NCBI GenBank assembly: GCA_002317175.1
Contig: DCJA01000036.1
Location: 127,970 to 191,969 of the forward strand
Length of the DNA: 64,000 nucleotides
Direction: 5' to 3'
Origin: Lachnospiraceae bacterium UBA1712
GTDB taxonomy: Bacteria; Bacillota; Clostridia; Lachnospirales; Lachnospiraceae
Shown here piece by piece: positions 8,327 to 16,717 of the stretch. A program made the position numbers and the translations under genes. Position 1 is the first letter of the stretch. Each line of letters opens with the position of its first letter. A model generated the notes under the pieces. The model saw only the letters and a list, made by a program, of their open reading frames with translations, did not search any database and was not told the origin of the DNA.

Positions 8327-9997
8327 ATGTTTAAGAGTGATATTGAGATTGCTCAGGAAGCAGAAATGCTTGAAATAGAAAAAGTTGCTGAGGCTGCAGG
8401 CATCCAGAAGGATGAATTGGAGCTTTATGGCAAATATAAGGCAAAACTGAGTGATGAATATATAAAGCGTATTAGCGCAAATAAGGATGGTAAATTAATA
8501 CTTGTTACAGCTATTAATCCAACTCCGGCCGGAGAAGGAAAGACGACTACAACTGTTGGTCTTGGACAGGCATTTGCTAAATTAGGCAAGAGTGCTGTTA
8601 TAGCCTTGAGAGAGCCATCTTTGGGACCTTGCTTTGGAGTTAAGGGAGGTGCTGCTGGTGGTGGCTATGCTCAGGTAGTTCCTATGGAGGATCTTAACCT
8701 CCATTTTACTGGTGATTTTCACGCGATTACTTCTGCTAACAATCTCTTAGCAGCTTTGCTGGATAATCATATCCAGCAGGGCAATGTGTTAAATATCGAT
8801 ACAAGACAGATTATCTGGAAGCGTTGTGTTGATATGAATGATCGTGTTCTTCGTAATATAGTTGTAGGCCTTGGTAATAAAACAGATGGTTTTGTCAGAG
8901 AGGATCACTTTGTTATAACAGTTGCTTCTGAGATAATGGCTATTCTCTGCCTTGCAACTGACATGAATGATCTTAAGGCTAAGCTTTCCAATATTATTGT
9001 TGCTTATGATGTTAATGGTAAGCCTGTTACAGCAAAGGATCTTAATGCTGTCGGAGCTATGGCTGCGCTGTTAAAGGATGCAATAAAGCCTAACCTTATT
9101 CAAACACTTGAGCATACACCTGCTCTTGTTCATGGTGGACCTTTTGCGAATATTGCTCATGGTTGTAATTCTATTATTGCTACTAAAACAGCACTTAAGA
9201 TGGCTGATTATTGTATTACTGAGGCTGGATTTGGAGCGGATCTTGGAGCAGAAAAATTCCTGGATATTAAGTGCAGAAAGGGTAATCTTTCTCCTGATGC
9301 AGTAGTTCTTGTTGCTACAATCAGGGCATTAAAATATAATGGCAAGGTTGCCAAAACTGATCTTAACAAAGAGAATCTGGATGCGTTGAAGGTTGGAATA
9401 GCCAATCTTGAGAAACATATTACCAATCTACAGCAGTTTGGCATTCCTGTAGTTGTTACACTTAATTCGTTTATTACAGATACTGAGGCTGAAACTAATT
9501 TTGTAAAGGAATTCTGCGAGAATCTTGGCGCAAGCTTTGCACTCTCAAAGGTGTGGGAATTTGGCGGAGATGGCGGTGTAGAATTGGCTAAGAAGGTTCT
9601 TGAAGCTCTTGAAAAGCCTGCTGATTTCAAAATGATTTATGACGATAACATGTCGTTAACAGATAAAATGAACTCTATTGCCAAGAAGATTTATGGAGCT
9701 GATGGAGTAGATATCTTACCTTCTGCAGCCAAGAAGATTGCAAAGATTGAAGAACTTGGATTTGCTAATTTGCCTGTTTGTGTTGCAAAGACACAGTATT
9801 CATTGTCAGATGATCCTACTAAACTTGGTAAACCTTCTGATTTTAGAATTACAGTCAGAGATGCATATGTATGTGCAGGAGCTGGGTTTGTCGTTATGCT
9901 TACAGGAGATGTAATGACTATGCCTGGTCTGCCTAAAACACCTGCAGCATTTAATATTGATGTTGATAATAATGGCAAAATCACTGGTCTTTTCTAA
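8327..9997 (+). CDS. fhs: Formate-tetrahydrofolate ligase
   Basis: A full-length 556-residue cytoplasmic enzyme that makes 10-formyl-THF from formate, THF and ATP, feeding purine synthesis and the one-carbon pool. The nucleotide loop PTPAGEGKT lies at residues 65-73, followed by TTTTVGLGQA and the folate-region blocks REPSLGPCFGVKGGAAGGGYAQV (read in two parts), NLHFTGDFHAI and TEAGFGADLGAEKF. It ends with the typical MPGLPKTPAA and NIDVD sequences. AAGGAG precedes ATG 8327 after a 17-base gap from ftsK, so it probably shares the ftsK transcript. In acetogens the gene is part of the Wood-Ljungdahl cluster, but no partner genes of that pathway are adjacent, so an anabolic role is more likely here. 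Confidence 0.98.
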   Translation: MFKSDIEIAQEAEMLEIEKVAEAAGIQKDELELYGKYKAKLSDEYIKRISANKDGKLILVTAINPTPAGEGKTTTTVGLGQAFAKLGKSAVIALREPSLGPCFGVKGGAAGGGYAQVVPMEDLNLHFTGDFHAITSANNLLAALLDNHIQQGNVLNIDTRQIIWKRCVDMNDRVLRNIVVGLGNKTDGFVREDHFVITVASEIMAILCLATDMNDLKAKLSNIIVAYDVNGKPVTAKDLNAVGAMAALLKDAIKPNLIQTLEHTPALVHGGPFANIAHGCNSIIATKTALKMADYCITEAGFGADLGAEKFLDIKCRKGNLSPDAVVLVATIRALKYNGKVAKTDLNKENLDALKVGIANLEKHITNLQQFGIPVVVTLNSFITDTEAETNFVKEFCENLGASFALSKVWEFGGDGGVELAKKVLEALEKPADFKMIYDDNMSLTDKMNSIAKKIYGADGVDILPSAAKKIAKIEELGFANLPVCVAKTQYSLSDDPTKLGKPSDFRITVRDAYVCAGAGFVVMLTGDVMTMPGLPKTPAAFNIDVDNNGKITGLF

Positions 9998-10016
9998 TGA
10001 GAAAGGGTGTTAAGAT

Positions 10017-11450
10017 ATGACTTGTCCTAAATGTGGTCATGAACTTGCAGAGGGCAACATGTACTGCGAAGTATGTGGAGAGGAAATGCAAATAGTTCCT
10101 GATTTTGAGCCTGAAATTGAAAACAGCATGTCGGATGTACTTAGTGACGTTGCTGATCAGATAGATCCTACCAGAACTGAAAAAGAAGTTGAACACATTC
10201 GTTTTCTTACAGATACCATAGATATAAGTAATGATGTTGTTATTCTTCCTAAGAATCTGCTTATCAAATGTATGGTAGCGGTAATATCACTTATAAGTAT
10301 TGCTGTGATTATTATTGCGGTATTTATCTATAGAGATAATTCTTATGATTATCAGCTTAGGAAGGGTGATGAGAGCCTCGCAAAAGGAGATTATAATGAG
10401 GCTGTTGATTATTACCAGGATGCTTACAGGCTGGATAAAACCAATACTGAAGCATTAAAAAGAATAGCATCGGTATATGAAAACTATGAGAATCTGGATA
10501 AGGCTGAAGAAACTTATCTTAGAATAGTAGAATACAACGGAGATTTGACAGCCTTAGAAGCTTTAATTAACTTGTATGTTAATGATGAGAAATATTCTGA
10601 AGTATGTTCGCTTCTTGAACAGTATGGAGATGAACGGATTGTTGAGAAGTATAAAAAATATATGTCTCCATTGCCAGAGTTTTCTCTGCAAGAGGGTGAA
10701 TATACAGAGGTTAAGGAACTGGTGTTAAGTTCCTCAGAGGAAGGCAATATATATTATACATTGGATGGATCCGAACCTGGTTCTGACAGTGAAGAGTATG
10801 AGATGTCCATTGTACTAAGAAATGGCGTATATAATGTAAGTGCTATTTTTGTAAATGGGTATGGAATAAGCTCTGAGGTTGTAACTAAGAAATATACGAT
10901 AATTACTAACGTTCCTGAAAGCCCTATTGTTAGCCTTCAGGAAGGCGTGTACGAGGTGCCACAGCTAATCAGAGTAATTGCACCTCTGAATTCAAATGTA
11001 TATTATACTACAGATGGCACAGAACCTTCCAAAAACAGTGCTATTTATACAGACCCAATAGCAATTCCTGTGGGTGATTCGTTCTACAGATTTGTAGCTA
11101 TAAATGACGAAGATATAGCTAGTGAGATTATATCTGTGCATTACACTCTTAATGTTGAAACTAACATAAGTCAGCAGGAAGCAATTGATCTTGTGAGAAA
11201 CAGACAGTATGAGCTTGGCAGAGTTACTACGCCTGAAGGTAATGTGGCTGGAAGTGAAGGCAAATATATGTATTCATATAGTGAACTTCGCTATGTTCAA
11301 AACAGAACAATGTATTTTATCAGTGAGTACTATCAGGAAGGCACTATAAGAATGGTAACCGGCAATCTTTTTGCTGTAGATGTATATGATGGTCAGATAT
11401 ATCAGGCAGTTGCAGGAAGCAATAACAATTATTCGCTGATAAAGTATTAA
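10017..11450 (+). CDS. Zinc-ribbon / TM / TPR protein with two chitobiase-C-like beta repeats
   Basis: A 477-residue protein of unknown role. An N-terminal zinc ribbon (C3, C6, C17, C20) faces the cytoplasm if the single membrane segment (about 82-107) is oriented by the following YRD. Beyond it come two or three TPR helices (about 112-210) and two homologous beta-domains (about 225-297 and 303-380). Each beta-domain carries SLQEGxY at the start and a (L/T)DG(S/T)EP turn after YYT, the signature of CHB_HEX_C-type immunoglobulin-like domains; a C-terminal region of about 90 residues (SQQEAIDLVRNRQ...) is unassigned. Zinc-ribbon/TPR/CHB_HEX architectures are common among uncharacterised Lachnospiraceae surface proteins; a sensory or envelope-associated role is inference. 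It lies 19 bases after fhs and ends in a terminator. Confidence 0.75.
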   Translation: MTCPKCGHELAEGNMYCEVCGEEMQIVPDFEPEIENSMSDVLSDVADQIDPTRTEKEVEHIRFLTDTIDISNDVVILPKNLLIKCMVAVISLISIAVIIIAVFIYRDNSYDYQLRKGDESLAKGDYNEAVDYYQDAYRLDKTNTEALKRIASVYENYENLDKAEETYLRIVEYNGDLTALEALINLYVNDEKYSEVCSLLEQYGDERIVEKYKKYMSPLPEFSLQEGEYTEVKELVLSSSEEGNIYYTLDGSEPGSDSEEYEMSIVLRNGVYNVSAIFVNGYGISSEVVTKKYTIITNVPESPIVSLQEGVYEVPQLIRVIAPLNSNVYYTTDGTEPSKNSAIYTDPIAIPVGDSFYRFVAINDEDIASEIISVHYTLNVETNISQQEAIDLVRNRQYELGRVTTPEGNVAGSEGKYMYSYSELRYVQNRTMYFISEYYQEGTIRMVTGNLFAVDVYDGQIYQAVAGSNNNYSLIKY

Positions 11451-11472
11451 TTAAATTAAGCATATTTAAGTA

Positions 11473-11503
11473 AAAAATCTCGGTTTTATGCCGGGATTTT
11501 TTT
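11473..11503 (+). terminator. Rho-independent terminator after the zinc-ribbon/TPR gene
   Basis: An 11-bp stem AAAAATCTCGG / CCGGGATTTTT (one G-U pair; arms 11473-11483 and 11491-11501) with a 7-base loop and a T-tract running to 11503. It ends the ftsK-fhs unit. Confidence 0.9.
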
Positions 11504-11518
11504 ATTAGTTATTGATTT

Positions 11519-11547
11519 TTGTACTGTAATTTAATAAACTATATTTT
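11519..11547 (+). promoter_or_regulatory. Candidate nfnAB promoter
   Basis: In the 142-base gap between the terminator and nfnA, TTGTAC (11519-11524) is 17 bases from TATTTT (11542-11547); TATATT at 11540-11545 overlaps it. The region is almost pure A/T, so the exact boxes are uncertain. A promoter is required here because the upstream terminator is strong. I see no convincing Rex operator. Confidence 0.35.
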
Positions 11548-11592
11548 GTGTTTTTATATGTTTTTTAATATATTTATATATTTGGAGGATTT

Positions 11593-12468
11593 ATGTATAA
11601 AATAGTTGAAGCAAAAGAATTGGTGCCAAATATTTATATGATGGTTGTTGAAGCACCAAGAGTAGCAAAGAAATGTAATCCTGGTCAGTTTCTTATTGTA
11701 AGAACTGATGAAACAAGTGAAAGAATCCCATTAACTATCTGCGATTATGATCGTGAAGCTGGTACAGTTACAATTGTATTTCAGACTATCGGTGCGTCTA
11801 CAAAGGTTATGGCAGATCTTAAAACAGGAGACAGCTTCCATGATGTAGTTGGACCATTAGGCAAGGCTAGTGAGCTTTGTGACACTCCTATTGATGAATT
11901 AAAAAAGAAAAACATTCTTTTTGTAGCAGGTGGTGTAGGTACAGCTCCTGTTTATCCACAGGTTAAATGGCTTAGCGAACGTGGAATTATGGCTGATGCT
12001 ATTGTTGGTTCTAAGAATAAGGATCTTCTTATTATGGAAGATGAAATGAGTAAGGTATCTAATCTTTATGTAACTACTGATGATGGCTCATATGGTCGTA
12101 GCGGAATGGTTACTAAGGTTATTGAGGATCTTGTTGCTGAAGAAAAAAAATATGATCTTTGTGTAGCAATAGGCCCAATGATTATGATGAAGTTTGTTGC
12201 AAAGCTTACAAAAGAACTTGGTATTCCAACTATTGTTTCAATGAATCCTATTATGGTTGACGGTACAGGTATGTGTGGTGCATGTCGTGTTACTGTTGGC
12301 GATGAGATTAAATTTGCATGCGTTGATGGACCTGAATTTGATGGCCATTTGATTAACTTTGATGAGGCTATGAAGCGTCAGCAGTTATACAAGACGGAAG
12401 AAGGCAGAAAGATGCTTGAGTTAACTGAAGGCGATACTCATCATGGCGGATGTGGCAACTGTAATTAA
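11593..12468 (+). CDS. nfnA: Electron-bifurcating ferredoxin:NADP reductase, alpha subunit
   Basis: A 291-residue flavoprotein of the dihydroorotate dehydrogenase electron-transfer / sulfide dehydrogenase type. An N-terminal FAD-binding barrel (ending about residue 95) is followed by an NAD-binding fold starting at FVAGGVGTAPVYPQ, then a [2Fe-2S] site with C228, C231 and C243 (MCGACR...FAC). It ends in a GGCGNC tail. With the adjacent beta subunit it matches NfnAB, which couples NADH and reduced ferredoxin to NADP+ reduction by flavin-based bifurcation in the cytoplasm of anaerobes. Older names are sulfide dehydrogenase (SudB) or GltA-linked FNR. A strong GGAGG (11583-11587) precedes the ATG. 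Co-transcribed with nfnB, 20 bases downstream. Confidence 0.92.
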   Translation: MYKIVEAKELVPNIYMMVVEAPRVAKKCNPGQFLIVRTDETSERIPLTICDYDREAGTVTIVFQTIGASTKVMADLKTGDSFHDVVGPLGKASELCDTPIDELKKKNILFVAGGVGTAPVYPQVKWLSERGIMADAIVGSKNKDLLIMEDEMSKVSNLYVTTDDGSYGRSGMVTKVIEDLVAEEKKYDLCVAIGPMIMMKFVAKLTKELGIPTIVSMNPIMVDGTGMCGACRVTVGDEIKFACVDGPEFDGHLINFDEAMKRQQLYKTEEGRKMLELTEGDTHHGGCGNCN

Positions 12469-12488
12469 TTAGCTTATTGGAGGTCGAA

Positions 12489-13874
12489 ATGGACGTATTA
12501 AAGAAAGTACCTGTTCGTGAACAGGAAGCAAAGGTTAGAGCTACAAACTTTGAAGAAGTTTGTCTTGGATATAATAAAGAAGAAGCTATGGAAGAGGCAG
12601 CCAGATGTATTAACTGTAAGAATGCACAGTGTGTTAAGGGCTGTCCTGTTTCAATCAATATTCCTGCATTTGTTGAGCAGGTAAAAGAAGGCAATATTGA
12701 AAAAGCTTATGAAGTGATTTCTGAATCTAGTGCACTTCCAGCAGTATGTGGTCGTGTATGTCCACAGGAAAGCCAGTGCGAAGGTAAGTGTATCAGAGGT
12801 ATAAAAGGTGAGCCAATTAGCATTGGTAAGCTTGAGCGTTTTGTAGCTGATTATGCTTCAGAAAATGGAATTAAGCCAGCTGCAGCAACTGAGAAAAAGG
12901 GTAAAAAGGTTGCTGTTATAGGATCAGGCCCAGCCGGACTTACCTGTGCAGGTGATCTTGCCAAAATGGGATATGATGTTACTATTTTTGAAGCTTTACA
13001 TGAGGCAGGCGGTGTGCTTGTATATGGTATTCCTGAGTTCCGTCTTCCAAAGACAAAGGTTGTTGCTAAGGAAATTGAGAATGTTAAGAGTCTTGGTGTT
13101 AAGATTGAAACTAATGTTATTATTGGTAAATCTATCACTATAGATGAGCTTATGGAAGAGGAAGGCTTCGATGCAGTATTTATTGGATCAGGTGCCGGAC
13201 TTCCAAAATTCATGGGTATTCCAGGTGAAACAGCAAATGGTGTATTCTCAGCTAATGAATACCTTACAAGAAGTAACCTTATGAAGGCTTTTGATGAAAA
13301 GAGTCCAACTCCAATTAAACGTGGTCAGAAGGTTGCTGTTGTTGGTGGTGGTAATGTAGCTATGGATGCTGCAAGAACTGCTCTTAGACTTGGTGCAGAG
13401 GTTCATATCGTATATAGACGTAGTGAAGAAGAACTTCCAGCCAGAGTAGAAGAAGTACATCATGCAAAAGAAGAAGGTATTATCTTTGATTTATTAACTA
13501 ATCCAGTTGAAATCCTTAAGGATGAAGCAGGCTGGGTTAATGGTATCAAGTGCATTAAGATGGAACTTGGCGAGCCTGATGCTTCAGGTAGAAGAAGACC
13601 AGTTGAAGTTGCAGGCAGCGAATTTGTAATCGATGTTGATACTGTTATTATGTCATTGGGTACTTCTCCAAATCCACTTATTTCAAGTACAACAGAAGGT
13701 CTTGATACTAATAGTCACAAGTGTATCGTTGCTGATGAAGAATTCGGTAAGACATCTAAGGAAGGTGTATTTGCCGGTGGTGATGCGGTTACTGGAGCAG
13801 CAACTGTTATTCTTGCTATGGGAGCAGGTAAAGCTGCTGCCAAGGGTATCGACGAATACCTTTCTAACAAATAA
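12489..13874 (+). CDS. nfnB: Electron-bifurcating ferredoxin:NADP reductase, beta subunit (GltA-type)
   Basis: A 461-residue homologue of the glutamate synthase small subunit. The N-terminal cysteine-rich region (CINCKNAQCVKGCP and AVCGRVCPQESQCEGKC) ligates two [4Fe-4S] clusters. It is followed by an FAD dinucleotide fold (VIGSGPAGL), an NADP(H) fold (VVGGGNVAMDAARTALRLG) and a C-terminal FAD closing motif (GVFAGGDAVTGAATV). Annotators often call this gltA or NADPH-dependent glutamate synthase. The nfnA neighbour and the absence of a glutamate synthase large subunit support the bifurcating NfnB reading. The start is ATG 12489, with GGAGG at 12479-12483; a TTG at 12477 would overlap that site. 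Confidence 0.92.
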   Translation: MDVLKKVPVREQEAKVRATNFEEVCLGYNKEEAMEEAARCINCKNAQCVKGCPVSINIPAFVEQVKEGNIEKAYEVISESSALPAVCGRVCPQESQCEGKCIRGIKGEPISIGKLERFVADYASENGIKPAAATEKKGKKVAVIGSGPAGLTCAGDLAKMGYDVTIFEALHEAGGVLVYGIPEFRLPKTKVVAKEIENVKSLGVKIETNVIIGKSITIDELMEEEGFDAVFIGSGAGLPKFMGIPGETANGVFSANEYLTRSNLMKAFDEKSPTPIKRGQKVAVVGGGNVAMDAARTALRLGAEVHIVYRRSEEELPARVEEVHHAKEEGIIFDLLTNPVEILKDEAGWVNGIKCIKMELGEPDASGRRRPVEVAGSEFVIDVDTVIMSLGTSPNPLISSTTEGLDTNSHKCIVADEEFGKTSKEGVFAGGDAVTGAATVILAMGAGKAAAKGIDEYLSNK

Positions 13875-13890
13875 TTTGAGGTGAATATAT

Positions 13891-14703
13891 ATGCCATGGT
13901 GTCCTATTTGTAAAAATGAATATAAGGCAGGTTATACCGTATGTGCAGATTGTGGTTGTAAGCTTTTAGATGAGTTAGGCGAGGAAATAGTTGCATTCTT
14001 TGGTACTGAGGATGAAATAGACAGTATTGTTGATTATCTCAATTCAAAGGATATTGATTTCGCATATAAAAGATACAACAACAGGGAAGCACATTATGAA
14101 CTTCTTATTCAGGAAAATAAGAAGGAAGAAATCAGAAGCGTGATGAAGGATTATTTTACTAAGATAAGAAAAGTAGATATTTCTTCAGTGGATGATGATC
14201 AGACATTGCCTGTTTTTGATGATGAAGAACCTGTGACATTGAAGCGTTATAAGAAACCTGCAGAAAGAGCTGCCGAGTATAAGGCTGGCTTTCAGACTAT
14301 GCTTTTAGTAGGCGGAGTAGGTATTATTGCGCTGGTGTTAATTGATGTTGGATTAATACCGATATATTTTCCAAAGGAAAGCAGTATTCTCATTAATGTA
14401 GTTATGGGTGGTATGTTCCTTGCCTTTATTGGCTTGGGAATTAATTCCTATAAGACCTATAAGAAGTTACTTCTTCAGACAGATGAGGATGATAAAACCG
14501 AAAAAGATATTACAGAATGGTTTGAAAAATCTGTTACAGTTGAAATGCTAACATCAGGTGAAAATAAAAAAGATTCTGAAGAAATGCTGTATTTTAACAG
14601 ATATAAAAAACTCAAGAAGATGATTAATAATCAGTTTCCTGGATTGGAAGCTTCTTTTGTAGAATATGTAACAGATAAACTCTATAATGAAACATTCAAA
14701 TAA
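13891..14703 (+). CDS. Zinc-ribbon membrane protein, DUF2007-like central domain
   Basis: A 270-residue protein of unknown role. A four-cysteine zinc ribbon lies at residues 4-21 (CPICKN...CADCG). It is followed by a region starting EIVAFFGTEDEIDSIVDYL that resembles DUF2007-type putative signal-transducing domains. Two membrane segments lie at about 137-155 and 163-182, and the C-terminus is charged and cytoplasmic, ending with a short helix-rich tail. AGGTGA precedes the ATG and the gap from nfnB is 16 bases, so it is probably the last gene of the nfnAB transcript. I see no catalytic motif. Its relation to NfnAB is positional only. Confidence 0.7.
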   Translation: MPWCPICKNEYKAGYTVCADCGCKLLDELGEEIVAFFGTEDEIDSIVDYLNSKDIDFAYKRYNNREAHYELLIQENKKEEIRSVMKDYFTKIRKVDISSVDDDQTLPVFDDEEPVTLKRYKKPAERAAEYKAGFQTMLLVGGVGIIALVLIDVGLIPIYFPKESSILINVVMGGMFLAFIGLGINSYKTYKKLLLQTDEDDKTEKDITEWFEKSVTVEMLTSGENKKDSEEMLYFNRYKKLKKMINNQFPGLEASFVEYVTDKLYNETFK

Positions 14704-14753
14704 TATAAATTTGTTGAATTTTTATAAAAATTAGAGTTTTTTGATAAAAATGT

Positions 14754-14820
14754 TATACATTTTTTGAAAATGATGTTATAATAATTCTACCTAAAGTGTT
14801 TGTATATATAATTTATACAA
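14754..14820 (+). promoter_or_regulatory. Promoter and split palindrome upstream of the 85-residue gene
   Basis: TATACA (14754-14759) is 17 bases from a consensus TATAAT (14777-14782). About 18 bases beyond the -10 lies the inverted repeat TTGTATA-N7-TATACAA (arms 14800-14806 and 14814-14820), either in the early transcript or covering it as an operator. The arms match the halves of the TTGTATACAA palindrome near the ftsK promoter. No terminator is evident between the preceding gene and this promoter. Confidence 0.6.
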
Positions 14821-14856
14821 CAGCGTTATTATTACTTGCGTTTGGGGGTGCTACTT

Positions 14857-15114
14857 ATGGGCATGTTTGATTTCGGAAAAAAAGAATGTAAACCTCTTGA
14901 GGCTGTACTTTTCAGCTTACAGATGAATATGTCTAATAACTACAAAGATGCTACATGTGCAGATATGGCCAAGCTGGAAGCTTTATATGAAGCTTTAAGA
15001 AAAAACGGCGAGCTCAATGAGAAACAGATGGTACATTATGCAGAAGTAATAGACGAGTGGAAGGCCAAAACCAAGAACTTTGGTTATAAGAATCAGGCTC
15101 CAACAAGAAAATAA
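14857..15114 (+). CDS. Small conserved-type hypothetical protein (85 aa)
   Basis: A short soluble protein starting MGMFDFGKKECKPLEAVLFSL, then a mixed-charge helical body with a KLEALYEALRKNGELNEKQM stretch. I do not recognise the family. The start at ATG 14857 follows a G-rich ribosome-binding site (TTGGGGGTG, 14842-14850); a TTG seven codons upstream lacks one. The gene is monocistronic: a consensus -10 and an inverted repeat lie upstream and a strong terminator directly downstream. Ordinary codon usage, flanking signals and a clean length argue that it is real. Confidence 0.7.
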   Translation: MGMFDFGKKECKPLEAVLFSLQMNMSNNYKDATCADMAKLEALYEALRKNGELNEKQMVHYAEVIDEWKAKTKNFGYKNQAPTRK

Positions 15115-15121
15115 ATTTTTT

Positions 15122-15152
15122 AGGCTGTCATAGTATGACAGCCTTTTTTTTT
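15122..15152 (+). terminator. Rho-independent terminator
   Basis: A 9-bp perfect stem, AGGCTGTCA / TGACAGCCT (15122-15130 and 15136-15144), with a TAGTA loop and nine Ts. It isolates the small upstream gene from phoH. Confidence 0.95.
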
Positions 15153-15166
15153 ATCGTTTTTTTTAG

Positions 15167-15172
15167 TATAAT
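15167..15172 (+). promoter_or_regulatory. Candidate -10 box for phoH-ybeY
   Basis: TATAAT at 15167-15172 lies 36 bases before the phoH ATG and just after the terminator. The 17-base-upstream position falls in the terminator T-run, so no independent -35 can be argued. Confidence 0.5.
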
Positions 15173-15208
15173 TATAAAGGCTTTTTATGCGTATTAAGCG
15201 AGGGAAAT

Positions 15209-16231
15209 ATGGCTGATTTAGAGGTTGTGGAAAAACTTGATATAGATGTTCATCATGCCTGCAATATATTTGGTCAGTATGATTCGCACATGAAAACAAT
15301 AGAGAATCAGATGCATGTGGATATTTACACGCAAAATGGAGAACTGGTCATCAAAGGCCATGAAAGTGCTGTGAATAATGCTAAAAAGGTTATTGGCACT
15401 TTACAGGAATTATCTAAAAGAGGTAATGAGATTTTGGAGCAGAATGTTAATTATGCAGTAGATATGGCGCTGGATAGTGAAGATACTGATGATTTACTGT
15501 CCATGGATAAAGAACTTATATGTCATACCATTAGTGGTAAGCCTATTAAACCAAAGACACTGGGGCAGAAACAGTATGTTGATGCTATTAAGAAAAATAT
15601 GATTGTTTTTGGAATGGGACCGGCTGGAACAGGAAAAACATATCTGGCTATGGCCATGGCTATTACTGCTTTTAAGAATAATGAGGTTGAAAGAATCATT
15701 TTGACAAGACCTGCTATAGAAGCGGGGGAAAAGCTTGGATTTTTACCTGGAGATTTACAATCAAAGGTGGATCCTTATTTGAGACCTTTGTATGATGCCC
15801 TTTATCAGATTATGGGAGCTGATTCATTTGTGAAGAATATGGAAAAGGGGTTAATTGAGGTTGCTCCTCTTGCGTATATGCGTGGAAGGACCCTTGATAA
15901 CGCCTATATCATCCTGGATGAGGCACAGAATACCACCCCGGCTCAGATGAAAATGTTTCTTACAAGAATTGGATTTGGATCCAAGGTAATTGTAACTGGT
16001 GATGCAAGCCAGAAGGATCTTGCGCCTGGTCAGGTTTCGGGGCTAGATACAGCTGTAAAGGTTTTAAAAAATATAGATGAAATCGCCATGTGTAATCTTA
16101 CGAATAAAGATGTTGTGAGACATCCACTTGTTCAGAAAATTGTCAAAGCGTATGACGATTATGAGAGCAGACAGAAGAATAATAAGGACTATAGAAGAGA
16201 GAAGAGAATAGATGGAAGTATTCGTAGATAA
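15209..16231 (+). CDS. phoH: PhoH-family ATPase
   Basis: A 340-residue protein with an N-terminal KH-like region (about 1-75) and a C-terminal P-loop ATPase domain. Walker A is GPAGTGKT at 137-144 and Walker B has D237-E238 (YIILDEAQN), with the sensor block VTGDASQKDL. PhoH proteins are cytoplasmic predicted RNA helicase/ATPases. The fixed pairing with ybeY, here overlapping by 20 bases, suggests a role in RNA or ribosome quality control. GAGGGA precedes ATG 15209. The family is secure; its biochemical substrate is not established. Confidence 0.95.
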   Translation: MADLEVVEKLDIDVHHACNIFGQYDSHMKTIENQMHVDIYTQNGELVIKGHESAVNNAKKVIGTLQELSKRGNEILEQNVNYAVDMALDSEDTDDLLSMDKELICHTISGKPIKPKTLGQKQYVDAIKKNMIVFGMGPAGTGKTYLAMAMAITAFKNNEVERIILTRPAIEAGEKLGFLPGDLQSKVDPYLRPLYDALYQIMGADSFVKNMEKGLIEVAPLAYMRGRTLDNAYIILDEAQNTTPAQMKMFLTRIGFGSKVIVTGDASQKDLAPGQVSGLDTAVKVLKNIDEIAMCNLTNKDVVRHPLVQKIVKAYDDYESRQKNNKDYRREKRIDGSIRR

Positions 16232-16712
16232 CGTAATTGAAGCAAAATTTGATTTTGATTATATGGATATTGCGTATAAGGTTTGTGAGACTGTTCTTGA
16301 ACTTGAAAAATGTCCATTTGACTGCGAGATAAATATTACTATTACAGATAATGATGAGATTCATCAGATTAACAAGGAGACCAGAGGAATTGACAGGCCT
16401 ACGGATGTTTTATCATTTCCAAATCTCTACTTTGATGAAGCTGCACAGTTTGATTCTAAAGAAAATGAGATGGCCTCTATAGTGGATCCGGAATCTGAGC
16501 TTGTGGTTCTTGGGGATATAATTTTATCCTATGATAAGATTCTTCAACAGGCTGGGGAGTATGGCCATTCGGTATTACGTGAATATGCATTTTTGATTGC
16601 TCACAGTATGCTTCATCTTTGCGGATTTGATCATATGGAAGCCGATGATGCTGCCCTCATGGAAGAGCAACAGAGAATGGTTATGGATAAGCTTGGAATT
16701 GGAAGGGGTTAG
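16212..16712 (+). CDS. ybeY: Endoribonuclease YbeY
   Basis: A 166-residue metalloprotein with the zinc-binding motif HSMLHLCGFDH (H131, H135, H141) and the upstream conserved block RPTDVLSFP. YbeY takes part in 16S rRNA 3' end maturation and late 30S quality control. It begins inside the 3' end of phoH, so translation is probably coupled. Length is normal for the family. Six bases separate it from the following flippase gene. Confidence 0.97.
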   Translation: MEVFVDNVIEAKFDFDYMDIAYKVCETVLELEKCPFDCEINITITDNDEIHQINKETRGIDRPTDVLSFPNLYFDEAAQFDSKENEMASIVDPESELVVLGDIILSYDKILQQAGEYGHSVLREYAFLIAHSMLHLCGFDHMEADDAALMEEQQRMVMDKLGIGRG

Positions 16713-16717
16713 ATAAT

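Noticed and set aside
12489..13874. Glutamate synthase small subunit annotation for nfnB
   Set aside because: No large subunit is nearby, and the adjacent gene is the bifurcating enzyme's alpha subunit with its [2Fe-2S] site.
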